The notes below the pieces were generated by a model, which saw only the letters and a list, made by a program, of their open reading frames with translations, was not told the origin of the DNA and did no database searches. This document shows, one piece after another, positions 12,953 through 22,255 of a stretch of DNA of 36,857 nt. This stretch comes from Longimicrobium sp. (lineage in GTDB: Bacteria; Gemmatimonadota; Gemmatimonadetes; Longimicrobiales; Longimicrobiaceae). Both the position numbers and the translations under genes were made by a program. Each line of letters opens with the position of its first letter. Positions within the stretch are counted from its first letter, which is position 1. Location of the stretch: NCBI RefSeq assembly GCF_035474595.1, contig NZ_DATIND010000072.1, forward strand, positions 1 to 36,857. Reading direction: 5' to 3'.

Positions 12953-13945
12953 TCAGAAGACGCTGACGCTGAGGTACTTCTTGGGGTTGGCGCGGATGTC
13001 GGTGGTCAGCTGGTTCAGGTTGGCGACGGCGCTGTTCAGGTTCACGTACAGCGAGTCGTCCTTGCTCAGCCGGCCCAGCGTGCCCTCGCCGCGCTCGATG
13101 CGGCCCATCACCACCGCCAGCGAGGTGCTGGCCTGGTTCAGCTGCCCCGTGGCCGCGTCCAGCCGCGCCGTCAGGCTGTCGGTGCGGGCGATGGCGCGCG
13201 CCAGCTCGGGCCGCGTGGCCGCCCCCTCGATCCCCGCCGCGCTGCGGCGCAGCGACGCCGAGAGCGCCGAGAGCTGCGACCGCTGGTCGGCGGCCAGCGC
13301 CTGCAGCGAGCCCAGCATGGACTGCAGCTCGGCCGCGCTGGTGTGCACCGAGCCGATGGCCTCCTGGCTCAGCAGCAGGTTGGCGCGCGTGAGCAGGGTG
13401 TCGGCCTTGCCGCCCACCTGCCTGGCCGTGCCCGCCAGGTCCTGCGCGGTGCCGCTGAGCCCCTGGTCCTGGTCGGCGCTGGCCAGGATCTCGCCCTCGC
13501 CGGCCTCGGTGCGCGAGCGGCCGGGGAGGACGTCGGCCACCATCTCGCCCAGCAGCCCCTTGGCCGTCAGCCGCACCTTGCTGTCGTCGGGGAACTTGTA
13601 CTTCCCCTCGATCTCCAGGCGCATGGCCACGCCGCCCGGCGTGAGCTTCAGGTCGGCCACGCGGCCGATGTTCACCCCCGAGAGCTGCACGGGGTCGCGC
13701 GCGCGGATGCCGCCGGCGTCGCGCACCACGGTGGACACGTAGTACCGCCCGCGGAAGGTGCCGGGGTCGGTCAGGATGAACAGGGCGGCCAGCACGGCCA
13801 GGATGCCGGCCAGGACGAAGATCCCGACCTGCACCTCGCGCCGGGGGGACCGGGTGGGTTGGACGATGGCCATGTCTCGCGGGGAGATTCGGTTACGGGC
13901 GGACGCGGCCGCCCCCTGGTTGCTTTCGTCTGCGCGCCGGATCAT
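12953..13945 (-). CDS. mlaD: MCE-domain lipid transport protein (MlaD-like)
   Basis: This 330-residue protein is the substrate-binding subunit of an Mla-type phospholipid transporter at the inner membrane. Residues 35-61 form one N-terminal membrane helix (REVQVGIFVLAGILAVLAAL). The single MCE domain follows (about 60-135), with the typical VRDAGGIRARDPVQLSGVNI, then GLLGEMVADVLPG. A long helical C-terminal part (about 165-310, SLTARLDAATGQLNQASTSL) may form a channel or coiled coil. The ATG at 13945 overlaps the MlaF stop as ATGA, with GGAGG upstream; this favours it over the internal ATG at 13873. Confidence 0.88.
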   Translation of the reverse strand: MIRRADESNQGAAASARNRISPRDMAIVQPTRSPRREVQVGIFVLAGILAVLAALFILTDPGTFRGRYYVSTVVRDAGGIRARDPVQLSGVNIGRVADLKLTPGGVAMRLEIEGKYKFPDDSKVRLTAKGLLGEMVADVLPGRSRTEAGEGEILASADQDQGLSGTAQDLAGTARQVGGKADTLLTRANLLLSQEAIGSVHTSAAELQSMLGSLQALAADQRSQLSALSASLRRSAAGIEGAATRPELARAIARTDSLTARLDAATGQLNQASTSLAVVMGRIERGEGTLGRLSKDDSLYVNLNSAVANLNQLTTDIRANPKKYLSVSVF

Positions 13946-14733
13946 AGCGCCTCCGCCATCTCGTCTTCGGGCACGTCGCGCTCGATGAAGGCGCGCACGA
14001 GCTGGTCGTCGCTGGCGCGGAACTCGTCGGGGGTGCCCACGAAGCGGATCCGGCCGTGGTCCAGCAGCGCCACGCGGTCCGAGATCGGCAGCGTGCCCTC
14101 GATGTCGTGCGTGACGATGATGCTGGTGACCCCCAGCTCGCCCGCGAGCTGCGCGATCAGCCGGTGCACCACCGTGCCGTTCACCGGGTCCAGCCCGGTC
14201 ACCGGCTCGTCGTACAGCAGGATCTCGGGCTCGCCCACGATGGCGCGCGCGATCCCGACGCGCTTGCGCATCCCGCCCGAGAGCTCGCTGGGAAGCTTCC
14301 CCAGCACCTTGTTGGGGTCCAGGTTCACGTGGTCCAGCGAGCGGGCCACCCGCCGCAGCACCTCCTGGTCGCCCCACGACGCGATCTCCTCGTCGGTCAG
14401 CCCCTGCGCCACGTTCTCGTACACCGTCATCGAGTCGAACAGCGCGGCGTTCTGGAAGACGTATCCCACCTTCTTGCGCACGTCGCGCAGCGCGCGGCGG
14501 CCGCCGCGGAACACCGAGATCCCGTCCACCACCACCTCGCCGCGGTCGGGCACGATCAGCCCGATCGTGGTCTTCAGCAGCACGCTCTTGCCCGTTCCCG
14601 AGTGGCCCACCACGGAGATGGTCTCGCCGCGGCCCACCACCAGGTCCACGCCCGCCAGCACCGGCTGGTCGAACGCCTTCCACACGTCGCGGTACTCGAC
14701 CATCGGGTCGCCCACCGCCGGGGTCACCGTCAT
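13942..14733 (-). CDS. mlaF: ABC ATPase of the Mla lipid transporter
   Basis: This 263-residue ATPase has Walker A GHSGTGKS (43-50), Q-loop YVFQN (91-95), signature LSGGM (151-155), Walker B ILLYDEP (171-177) and the switch His209 (VTHD). LSGGMRKRVGIARAI with DEPVTGLDPV is typical of MlaF/Mkl ATPases that pair with MlaE permeases. The gene lies between the permease and the MCE gene, so the three make one transporter for outer-membrane lipid balance. It shares ATGA with the next gene. Confidence 0.9.
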   Translation of the reverse strand: MTVTPAVGDPMVEYRDVWKAFDQPVLAGVDLVVGRGETISVVGHSGTGKSVLLKTTIGLIVPDRGEVVVDGISVFRGGRRALRDVRKKVGYVFQNAALFDSMTVYENVAQGLTDEEIASWGDQEVLRRVARSLDHVNLDPNKVLGKLPSELSGGMRKRVGIARAIVGEPEILLYDEPVTGLDPVNGTVVHRLIAQLAGELGVTSIIVTHDIEGTLPISDRVALLDHGRIRFVGTPDEFRASDDQLVRAFIERDVPEDEMAEAL

Positions 14734-14846
14734 CTATTCCTCCACGTCCCCGCGTCGTCGCCGAACATCAACGGAAAAGTCCTGAGTGCCAAGTCCTGAG
14801 TCCTAAGTGGACGGGCTGTTCTCCATCCCTGTCCCCTGTCCCCTGC
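14734..14846. repeat. Short intergenic simple repeats between mlaE and mlaF
   Basis: AAGTCCTGAGTGCCAAGTCC with TGAGTCCTAAGTG, followed by CCCTGTCCCCTGTCCCCTG. The 7-8-bp units resemble those at 25127-25189 and 16050-16070. No gene is present. Confidence 0.6.
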
Positions 14847-15701
14847 TCAGTTCAGCAGCAGCGGCGGGAAGAGCGCGTCGATGACCAGCACCGACAGCGT
14901 CATCAGCACCACCGCGCTGGTCGTGCTCTTGCCCACGCCCTCGGCGCCGCCGCGGGTGGACAGGCCCATGTGGCTGGCCACCAGGGGGATGACGAAGCCG
15001 AACGCCACGCCCTTCAGCTCCGAGTACAGCATGTCCCAGTTGTGCCAGAACAGCCCCGCGCCGTAGCGGAAGGCGGGGATGCCGAGATGCACGGTCGACT
15101 GCGCGGCCACCATCCCGCTCACCACGCCCGCCAGGTTGCACAGGGCGACCAGGATCGGGACCACGATGATCCCCGCGATCAGGCGCGGGGCCACCAGCGT
15201 GCGCACCGGGTCGCGGCCCAGCGAGTGCAGCGCGTCGATCTGCTCCGACACCTGCATGGTCCCCAGCTCGGCGGTGATGCGCGCGCCCACCCGGCCGATC
15301 AGCACGATGGCCGTCATCACCGGGCCCAGCTCCAGGATCACCGAGCTGGCCACCACGCTTCCCAGGATGTAGAGGGGGACGCCGCCGGTGAACTGGTAGC
15401 CACCCTGCTGGCTGGTCACGATCCCGCCCAGCATCCCCGTCACCAGCACGATGGGGATGGAGCCCACGCCCATCCAGTACATCTGCCGGGCGATGTCGGC
15501 CAGGGCCACGCGGCCCGTGAACAGGTACATGGCCGAGCGCCACACCAGCGTGGCCATGTCGCCCGCGTGCGCCGCGAAGCGCTCGCCGCCGGTGCCCAGC
15601 CGTGCCAGGAAGTCCGTGAACGCGCGGCCGGGATGGAACCCCTTGCCGGCCCGGGGCGCGGGTACGGGGACCGCCGGCCGCTCCTCCGTGATCGTCTGCA
15701 T
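14847..15701 (-). CDS. mlaE: Permease of the Mla lipid transporter
   Basis: This 284-residue inner-membrane protein has about five to six hydrophobic segments. The family signature EQIDALHSLGRDPVRTLVAP lies in the cytoplasmic loop, and GPVMTAIVLIGRVGARITAE is also conserved. The ATG at 15701 has GAGG 4 nt upstream; an upstream in-frame start (15893) has an Arg-rich, non-conserved prefix and was not used. It is the first gene of the Mla operon, with 113 bp before MlaF. Confidence 0.9.
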   Translation of the reverse strand: MQTITEERPAVPVPAPRAGKGFHPGRAFTDFLARLGTGGERFAAHAGDMATLVWRSAMYLFTGRVALADIARQMYWMGVGSIPIVLVTGMLGGIVTSQQGGYQFTGGVPLYILGSVVASSVILELGPVMTAIVLIGRVGARITAELGTMQVSEQIDALHSLGRDPVRTLVAPRLIAGIIVVPILVALCNLAGVVSGMVAAQSTVHLGIPAFRYGAGLFWHNWDMLYSELKGVAFGFVIPLVASHMGLSTRGGAEGVGKSTTSAVVLMTLSVLVIDALFPPLLLN

Positions 15702-16071
15702 CAAACCTCGCCAGGATGAAAAAGCCCGGGCCCGCCCCCGGCGGAACCCGGCGCGCGCCTCGCCCTCGGCGCCGCGCTGAATACCCCCCGCGCACCTGTC
15801 CGGTTCGGCTGAAATGCTACGCCGGAAGCGCCTCGGACGGATTGCCCTCACTCCCAAATCCGTTTCCCCCGCCAACACCCGCGAAAGTAGCAACCGTACG
15901 CGGCAGATACCAGAAAAATCGCTTGGGAGAACAGGAATTCCGTCTCCGCGATCATCGCCCCGCGATGCGCATCGTACTTCCGTACTTCCGTACTTCCCAG
16001 CCTCAGGACGACGCCGGAGGAGGAGACAGGTGCCATCTCGCGAAGGCCGTCCCTGTCCCCTGTCCCCTTGA
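15702..16071. other. Gap between the mla operon and the end of the RND operon
   Basis: No gene is supported. The mla promoter should lie near 15710-15950. At 15965-15991 CGTACTTC is repeated three times in tandem. At 16045-16068 CCCTGTCCCCTGTCCCC matches the simple repeat before mlaF. No T-tract terminator for the RND operon is visible. Confidence 0.5.
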
Positions 16072-19000
16072 TCAGTCCGCCGACATCGCCTCGGGCTCCA
16101 GCCGCGGCCGCATGCGCTCCACCGGCGGCCCGTGGTGCTCCTCCTTCTTCGGGCCGCGGCGGAAGAGGCCGAACAGCCACTCGCGCAGGTCGTCCAGGAT
16201 CTCGTAGTAGGTGGGGATCACCAGCAGCGTCAGCAGCGTGCTGGCGATGACCCCGCCCATCACCGCCACGCCCAGCGGCGAGCGGAACTGCGAGCCCTCG
16301 CCCTTCCCCAGCGCGATGGGCATCATCCCCGCGACCAGCGCGAAGGTGGTCATCAGGATGGGCCGCAGGCGGATGGCGCCCGCCTCGATCAGGCTTTCGC
16401 GCAGCGGCGTGCCCCGCTCGTGCGCCCACTTGGCGAAGTCGATGAGCAGGATCGCGTTCTTGGCCACGATCCCCGCCAGCAGGATCACCCCGATCAGGCT
16501 CATCAGGTTCAGCGTGTTCCCGGTCAGCCACAGCCCCAGCATCACCCCGATCAGCGAGAGCGGGAGCGAGAGGAGGATGGCCAGCGGGTCCAGGAACGAG
16601 CCGAACTGCACCACCAGGATCAGGTACATGAGCATGATGGCCACGCCCAGCGCGAAGAAGATGCGTCCGAACACCTCCTGCTGGTCCTTGGTCTGGCCGC
16701 CCTGCGTGATCTCGTAGCCCGCCGGCACGCGCACGTGCTCCTTCAGGCGCGTCTCGATCCCCGCCACCACCTCGGTGAGCGGCGACCCCTGCGTGTTGGC
16801 CTGCACCGTGATCACGCGGTCGCGGTCCAGGTGGTCGATCTGCGCGGGGCCGAGGCCCTGCCTGATCGTCGCGACCTGCCCCAGCGGGAGCGACGTCGTC
16901 CCCGTGGGGCCCTGCAGGACCAGGGGGATCGACGCCAGGTCGGCCGCGCGGCGCCGGGCCTCGGGATCGAGCCGCAGCTGCACGTCGCGGGTCTCGCCCG
17001 AGGGGTCCACCCAGTCGCCCGCGTCGATCCCGGCGAACGCCGGGCGCAGCGCCTGCGCCACCTGCCCGGCCGTGATGCCGAGCGAGCCCGCCAGCCCGCG
17101 GTTCAGCTCCACCTCCAGCTCCGGCTTCTGACCCTTCGTCGACAGGTCCACGTCCACCGCGCCGGGCACCTGCCGCACCTCGGCCATCACCTGGTCGGCC
17201 AGCCGGTTCAGCACGGCGATGTCGGGGCCGCGCAGCTGGATCTGGATCTCCTTCTGCGGTCCGAAGCCGCCGGTGCTGAGCGAGGCCGTGGCCCCGCCCA
17301 CGTGCGCCGCCTGCTCGCGGATCTCGGCCGCCAGCTCGTCCTGGCTGCGGTGCCGCGTGGCCTTGGGAACCAGGCGCACGTAGATGTCGCCCTGGTTCAC
17401 CGTGCCCTGCTGCCCGCCCACGGTGGCGTAGGTGTACGCCACCTCGGGGTGGGTGCGGGCCACCCGCGCCACCTCGTCGGCCTTGCTGCGCGTGTACTGG
17501 ATGTTGCTTCCCGCCGGCGTGTCGATGTGCACGATGAACTCCGAGCGGTCGTCGGGCGGGAAGAACTGCCCGCCCAGCTTGGCGAACACCGGCGACATGG
17601 CCCCGCCCACCACCATGGCCACCAGCCCGCCCAGCACCACCGCCGCGGTAACCGACTTCCCCGGCTTCGCCAGCGCCAGGAAGGCCGAGAGGCCCACCGC
17701 GATCGCCAGCACCACCAGGAAGGAGACGAGGCCCTTCACCGGGAGCATCAGCGCGCCGATGAAGGTGCCCAGCGACAGGATCACCATCGACGCGCGGTGG
17801 TCCAGCGCCCAGGCGATCACCCCGCGGTAGCGGTCGGAGAGCCGCGCGAACCAGTTGTTGAAGTGGTCCAGCTGCCGCCCCACGAAGCCCTTCTCGTGGT
17901 GCTCGCGGTGCGGGTCCGGCCAGTAGGCGCTGAGCATGGGGTCCAGCGAGAACGACACGAACAGCGACACCAGCACCGAGCAGGCGATGGTCAGCGCGAA
18001 CGGCGCGAACCACTGCTGCGCCAGCCCGCCCATGAAGGCGATCGGCACGAACACGCAGACGATGGAGAAGGTGGTCGCTGCGACCGCCAGGCCGATCTCG
18101 TCCGTCCCCTCCAGCGCCGCGTGGTAGTGGTCCTTCCCCATCTCCACGTGCCGCACGATGTTCTCGCGCACCACGATGGCGTCGTCGATCAGGATGCCGA
18201 TGGCCAGCGAAAGCCCCAGCAGCGACATCGTGTTCAGCGTGAAGCCGAAGGCCCACACCGCCACGAACGACGCCAGCACCGAAACCGGCAGCGCCAGGCC
18301 GGTGATCACCGTCGAGCGCCAGCTGTTCAGGAAGAGGAACACCACCAGCACGGTCAGCAGCGCGCCCTCGAAGAGCGTTTCCTGCACGTTCTTCACCGAG
18401 CGGCTCACCCGGTCGCCCGAGTTCTTCACCACGTCGAGCTTCACCCCCTGCGGGAGGCGCGCCTCGATCCTGTGCACCTGCTCCAGCACCGCGCTGGCCA
18501 CCTGCGTGGTGCTGTAGCCGGAAGACTTGATCACGTCGATCCCCACCGCCGGCTTGCCGTTGAACAGCGCCAGCGAGGTGGGCTCCTCGGTCCCGTCGCG
18601 CACCGTCGCGACGTCGCCCAGCCGCACGACGGCGCCGCCGGGGTTGGTGGCGACGACCAGCTGCTGGAACGACTCCGGATCCGGAAGCCGCCCCTGCAGT
18701 CGGATCGACCGCTCGTCCCAGGTTCCCGTCAGCTTGCCCACGGGGGCGGCCAGGTTCTGCGACTGCAGCGCGGCGGCCACCTGCGGCACCCCCACCCCCG
18801 CCGCCTGCATCCGCGCCGGGTCCAGGAGGACGGAGAGCTCGCGGGTGATGCCGCCCTGCACGTTCACCTGCGCCACCCCGGGCACCGCGCGCAGCTCGCG
18901 CGTCAGCGCCGGGTCGGCGATGCGGGTGAGCTCGGCCGACCCCAGCGTGGTGGAGGAGAGCGTCATGGAGACGATCGGCTGCGAGTTCGGATCGAACCGG

Positions 19001-19386
19001 CTGAGGATCGGCTCCTTCATCTCCTGCGGCAGCTCGTTGCGGATCTGCGAGATCTGGTCGCGGATGTCCTGCGTGGCCTGCTGCAGGTCCTTGCCGAAGA
19101 TGAACTGGACGATGACCACCGCGTAGCCGTCGAAGCTCTGGCTGGTCACCTGGTCCACGCCGCTGATCCCGCCGATGGCCTCCTCCACGCGGTCCACCAC
19201 CTCGCGCTCCACCGTCTCGGGGCTCGCGCCCGGATAGGGGATCGACACGGCCACCACCGGCGGCTGCACCTCGGGAAACTCGTCGGTCTTCAGGTTCAGC
19301 AGCGCGAAGATGCCGAACACGACCAGCGCCAGCATCGTCACCACGGTGACGACGGGCCGCTTGATCGAAAAGTCGGAGATGAACAT
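16072..19386 (-). CDS. RND efflux pump inner-membrane transporter (AcrB/HAE1-like)
   Basis: This 1104-residue proton-driven efflux pump works with the adaptor and TolC-like gene upstream. The N-terminus MFISDFSIKRPVVTVVTMLA is typical. TM4 carries the proton-relay pair D401-D402 (GLSLAIGILIDDAIVV). Conserved PGVAQVNVQG and FPPDDRSEF segments mark the porter domains. It is longer than the usual 1020-1050 residues: between TM7 (about 533-549) and FFPPDD it has two further hydrophobic stretches (553-572 and 579-600). They could add a membrane hairpin. Codon-level continuity indicates a real insertion, not a frameshift. It starts 12 nt behind the adaptor gene. Confidence 0.95.
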   Translation of the reverse strand: MFISDFSIKRPVVTVVTMLALVVFGIFALLNLKTDEFPEVQPPVVAVSIPYPGASPETVEREVVDRVEEAIGGISGVDQVTSQSFDGYAVVIVQFIFGKDLQQATQDIRDQISQIRNELPQEMKEPILSRFDPNSQPIVSMTLSSTTLGSAELTRIADPALTRELRAVPGVAQVNVQGGITRELSVLLDPARMQAAGVGVPQVAAALQSQNLAAPVGKLTGTWDERSIRLQGRLPDPESFQQLVVATNPGGAVVRLGDVATVRDGTEEPTSLALFNGKPAVGIDVIKSSGYSTTQVASAVLEQVHRIEARLPQGVKLDVVKNSGDRVSRSVKNVQETLFEGALLTVLVVFLFLNSWRSTVITGLALPVSVLASFVAVWAFGFTLNTMSLLGLSLAIGILIDDAIVVRENIVRHVEMGKDHYHAALEGTDEIGLAVAATTFSIVCVFVPIAFMGGLAQQWFAPFALTIACSVLVSLFVSFSLDPMLSAYWPDPHREHHEKGFVGRQLDHFNNWFARLSDRYRGVIAWALDHRASMVILSLGTFIGALMLPVKGLVSFLVVLAIAVGLSAFLALAKPGKSVTAAVVLGGLVAMVVGGAMSPVFAKLGGQFFPPDDRSEFIVHIDTPAGSNIQYTRSKADEVARVARTHPEVAYTYATVGGQQGTVNQGDIYVRLVPKATRHRSQDELAAEIREQAAHVGGATASLSTGGFGPQKEIQIQLRGPDIAVLNRLADQVMAEVRQVPGAVDVDLSTKGQKPELEVELNRGLAGSLGITAGQVAQALRPAFAGIDAGDWVDPSGETRDVQLRLDPEARRRAADLASIPLVLQGPTGTTSLPLGQVATIRQGLGPAQIDHLDRDRVITVQANTQGSPLTEVVAGIETRLKEHVRVPAGYEITQGGQTKDQQEVFGRIFFALGVAIMLMYLILVVQFGSFLDPLAILLSLPLSLIGVMLGLWLTGNTLNLMSLIGVILLAGIVAKNAILLIDFAKWAHERGTPLRESLIEAGAIRLRPILMTTFALVAGMMPIALGKGEGSQFRSPLGVAVMGGVIASTLLTLLVIPTYYEILDDLREWLFGLFRRGPKKEEHHGPPVERMRPRLEPEAMSAD

Positions 19387-19398
19387 CCCTGCTCTCCT

Positions 19399-20508
19399 TT
19401 ACGGCTGCGCGGCCGCGCTGACGCGGACCGGGGTGCCCGGGGCGGTGCCGATGGCGGGGCCCACCAGCACGGTGTCGCCCGCGGCCAGCCCGGCGGTGAC
19501 CTCGACCTGCTCGGTGTCGGGGTCGCGGGTGCCGAGCTGCACCGCCACGCGCTCGGCCTTCCCCCCCTTCAGGCGCAGCACCGAGGGCGCCACGCCGCGC
19601 TCGTCCACCGCCGCGGCGGGAACGAGAATGCCCTGCCGCACGGTGCTCTCCACCCGCCCCTGCGCGAACAGGCCGGCCACCAGGGTTCCGCCCTCGTTGG
19701 GGATGGTGACCACCACCGGCACCTGGCGCGTGGCCGGGTCGGCGGCGGGGGCGATGCGCTGCACCGTGCCGGTGAAGGTGCGCCCCGGGTAGCCGTTCAC
19801 CGTGAAGCGCACGGTGGAGCCGATGTGGAGCTGCCCCAGCTGCTCGGCGGGAACGTTGGCCTCGAGCCGCATGCTGCGCGGGTCGACCACGGTGAAGAGC
19901 GCCGCCCCCGGCTGCACGATGTCGCCCGCGCCCACCGGGCGCACGCTGACCACACCGGTGATGGGCGAGCGCACCTCGCTGTTCGACAATTGCTTCTGCG
20001 CGCTGGCCTGCTGGCTGCGCGCGCCGGCGGCCTGCGCCTGCGCCTGGCTGAGCTGGGCGCGCGCCGTCTCCAGGTCGCGGTCGCTCATGGCGCCCGCCTG
20101 GTTCAGCGTCTGCGCGCGCTCGTAGTTGCGCCGCGCCACCTCCAGCGAAATCTGCGCGGAGGAAACGCCGGTGCGCGCCGAGGTGGCCGCGTCGGTCAGC
20201 GCGGTGGCGTCGATGCGCGCCAGCGGCTGCCCGGCGCGAACCGCCTGCCCCTGGTCGGCGTACACCGCCAGCACCTGGCCGGAGATCTGCGCCCGCACCT
20301 GCGCCTCGCGCTCGGCCATCAGGCTGCCGGAAAGCTGCGGCCCGGTGCGGATCTCCTGCTGCTGCACCACGGCCACCGCGTCGGGCCCCAGGACGATCCC
20401 CTCGGCCGGCTTCTCCACCGCGGCGTCGCTTTCCTTCCCGCACCCCGCCAGCACCAGGGCCACGCCGGCGGCCAGCGCCGCGCGCCCGATCGTGTTGTTC
20501 ATCATCAT
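19399..20508 (-). CDS. RND efflux periplasmic adaptor (HlyD/MexA-like lipoprotein)
   Basis: This 369-residue protein has a lipoprotein signal (ALAAGVALVLAGC, lipid Cys near residue 23). A barrel-sandwich half-motif (QISGQVLAVYADQGQAVRAG) comes next. A coiled coil follows (about 100-170, TSARTGVSSAQISLEVARRN onward), then the second half-motif (SEVRSPITGVVSVRPVGAGD). It bridges the RND pump and TolC. The ATG at 20508 overlaps the TolC stop as ATGA, so translation is coupled; ATGs at 20505 and 20502 are also possible. Confidence 0.92.
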   Translation of the reverse strand: MMMNNTIGRAALAAGVALVLAGCGKESDAAVEKPAEGIVLGPDAVAVVQQQEIRTGPQLSGSLMAEREAQVRAQISGQVLAVYADQGQAVRAGQPLARIDATALTDAATSARTGVSSAQISLEVARRNYERAQTLNQAGAMSDRDLETARAQLSQAQAQAAGARSQQASAQKQLSNSEVRSPITGVVSVRPVGAGDIVQPGAALFTVVDPRSMRLEANVPAEQLGQLHIGSTVRFTVNGYPGRTFTGTVQRIAPAADPATRQVPVVVTIPNEGGTLVAGLFAQGRVESTVRQGILVPAAAVDERGVAPSVLRLKGGKAERVAVQLGTRDPDTEQVEVTAGLAAGDTVLVGPAIGTAPGTPVRVSAAAQP

Positions 20509-22175
20509 CCCCCCGTTCCGCTGAACGCCGACGACGTCGGCACCTGTGGCTGCTGCTGGGTCGGCTGTTGCTGTTGCTGCTGCTGTTGCTGGAGCTGCTG
20601 TTGCTGCTGGAGCGCGGCGGCGCCCGCGGCCTGCCCCACGTTCAGGGGCAGGTCGGGGAGCAGCGCCACGCGGATCTGCGCGATCTGCAGGTCTCGCGCG
20701 GCCTGCGCGCGGTTGGCCTGCGACTGCTGCAGCAGGATCCGCGAATCGGTGAGCTCCGTCTGCGTCGACAGCCCCTCGCGGTAGCGGATCTCGGCGATCT
20801 GGTAGGCGCGGCCGGCCTGCTCCACCGTGCCCGCGCTGGCCTGCCACTGCGCGCGCGCCGCGGCCAGCTGGTCCAGCGCGGTGCGCGTGTCCAGCTCCGC
20901 CTGCTGGCGCGTCTGCTCCAGCGTGGCGCGCGCCTCCATCACGTTGGCCTGCGCCACCATCTCGTCGCCGCGGATGCGCCCGCCGGTGAAGAGGGGAACG
21001 GAGAGCTGCGCGCCCACCGTCCAGTTGGTGGCGAAGTCGCTCCACGCGGGGAACAGCCCGCTGGGGTACCCCACGCGCGCGTAGTTCGAAACGATGCTGA
21101 GCGTGGGAAGGCGCTGCGCCCGCGCGATGCGGAACTGCGCCTCCTGCGTGGTCACCGCCTCCACCGCCTGGCGCACAGGGGCGCGGTTCGCCGTCGCCGT
21201 GTCGCCCATCAGGTTCGGGTTCGACGCGAAGCGCGAGACGGGAACCGGCGCCGCGTCGTTCAACGGCGTGGTGAGGCTCACCGGCTGGTCGGCGGGGATG
21301 TCGAGCAGGAGCCGCAGCCGCGTGTAGGCCAGGTCGCGGTCCGCGCGGCGCTGGATGACTGCCGGCCGCTGGTTGTCGCGCGTCACCTGGGCGCGCAGCA
21401 GCTCGAACTCCGGCTGGTTCCCCACCTGTTTGGCGAGGGTGACCTGCCGCAGCGTCTCTTCCGACTGTGCCAGCGTGGCCTCGGCGATCGCCAGGAGCCG
21501 GTCGGCCAGCGCGGCGTTGTAGTACGCCTGCGCCACGTCCAGCACCAGCTGCGCGCGCGTCGACGCCAGCTGGATCTCGGCCCGCCGCCGCCCCGCCGTG
21601 GCCGCGTCCACCTGCGCGCCGATGCGGCCGCCCGAGAACACGTTCTGCTGCAGGTTCAGCCCCAGCTGCCAGGTGTTCTCGCGCCCGAAGGGGAGCGAGC
21701 CCAGCGACGAGAAGGGGTTGCCGTTGGCCGCGCAGTCCACCGCGTGCTCCAGCGAGTCCAGCCGCGACTCCACCGGGAGCGCCGGGTTGGGGACGAACTT
21801 GCCGCAGTTGGTGGGCCCCGACTGCGTGGTGGTGTCCGTCCCCCCGGACAGCGAGGAGAACTGCGACGCTAGTGCGCGGCTGTACGACGCGGTGCCGTTC
21901 AGCTGCGGCAGCCGCTGGCTCTGCGCCTGCAGCCGCTGGCCGCTGGCGCGCATCACCCCCGCGCGGGCCACGGTCAGCTGGTCGCTGGTCCCCTCGGCGA
22001 TGGTCAGCGCCTCGTCGAGCGAGAGCGGGCGGGCGCCGGGGATGGCGGCCACGGTCTGCTGCGCCGCGGGCGCGCCCGGCGGCGGGAGCGGGTGGGTCTG
22101 CGCCGCGAGCGGGGCCGCGAGCAGCAGGGCGAACGCAAGGGCCCCGCAGGCGCGTGGGGCGAAAGATTCAGGCAT
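20505..22175 (-). CDS. TolC-family outer-membrane efflux protein with Gln-rich tail
   Basis: This 556-residue protein has a signal peptide (residues 1-26, ALAFALLLAAPLAAQ). Two outer-membrane efflux repeats follow, with long helices (for example AEATLAQSEETLRQVTLAKQ and LEQTRQQAELDTRTALDQLA). It forms the outer duct of the RND pump. The C-terminus after the second repeat is unusual: a run of mostly glutamines (about 520-550) ending VPTSSAFSGTGG. The start at 22175 fits the signal peptide; 22250 is an in-frame alternative just behind the regulator's stop. Confidence 0.92.
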   Translation of the reverse strand: MPESFAPRACGALAFALLLAAPLAAQTHPLPPPGAPAAQQTVAAIPGARPLSLDEALTIAEGTSDQLTVARAGVMRASGQRLQAQSQRLPQLNGTASYSRALASQFSSLSGGTDTTTQSGPTNCGKFVPNPALPVESRLDSLEHAVDCAANGNPFSSLGSLPFGRENTWQLGLNLQQNVFSGGRIGAQVDAATAGRRRAEIQLASTRAQLVLDVAQAYYNAALADRLLAIAEATLAQSEETLRQVTLAKQVGNQPEFELLRAQVTRDNQRPAVIQRRADRDLAYTRLRLLLDIPADQPVSLTTPLNDAAPVPVSRFASNPNLMGDTATANRAPVRQAVEAVTTQEAQFRIARAQRLPTLSIVSNYARVGYPSGLFPAWSDFATNWTVGAQLSVPLFTGGRIRGDEMVAQANVMEARATLEQTRQQAELDTRTALDQLAAARAQWQASAGTVEQAGRAYQIAEIRYREGLSTQTELTDSRILLQQSQANRAQAARDLQIAQIRVALLPDLPLNVGQAAGAAALQQQQQLQQQQQQQQQPTQQQPQVPTSSAFSGTGG

Positions 22176-22255
22176 ATCCGTCAGCGTCTGGTCTGAAGCG
22201 GTTCGGTGCTTCGTCGCTCCGGCCGCCACCGGGCCGGGGTCCGTCTCCATCTCCG

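Noticed and set aside
13945-14683. Long fused frame that would join MlaD to an upstream extension
   Set aside because: The extension is the MlaF gene in a shifted frame; ATGA overlap and GGAGG support a separate start at 13945.
15965-15991. Three tandem CGTACTTC units considered as an operator
   Set aside because: An 8-bp unit repeated head to tail far from a clear promoter; more likely a simple slippage repeat like others in the gaps.
15848-20443. 1531-residue open frame on the minus strand
   Set aside because: It is an out-of-frame shadow of the RND pump and adaptor genes, with low-complexity Ala/Gly/Arg composition, and exists only because of high GC content.
16132-20784. 1550-residue open frame on the plus strand
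   Set aside because: Antisense to the RND operon; His/Arg/Gln-rich composition with no domain signal and no ribosome site.
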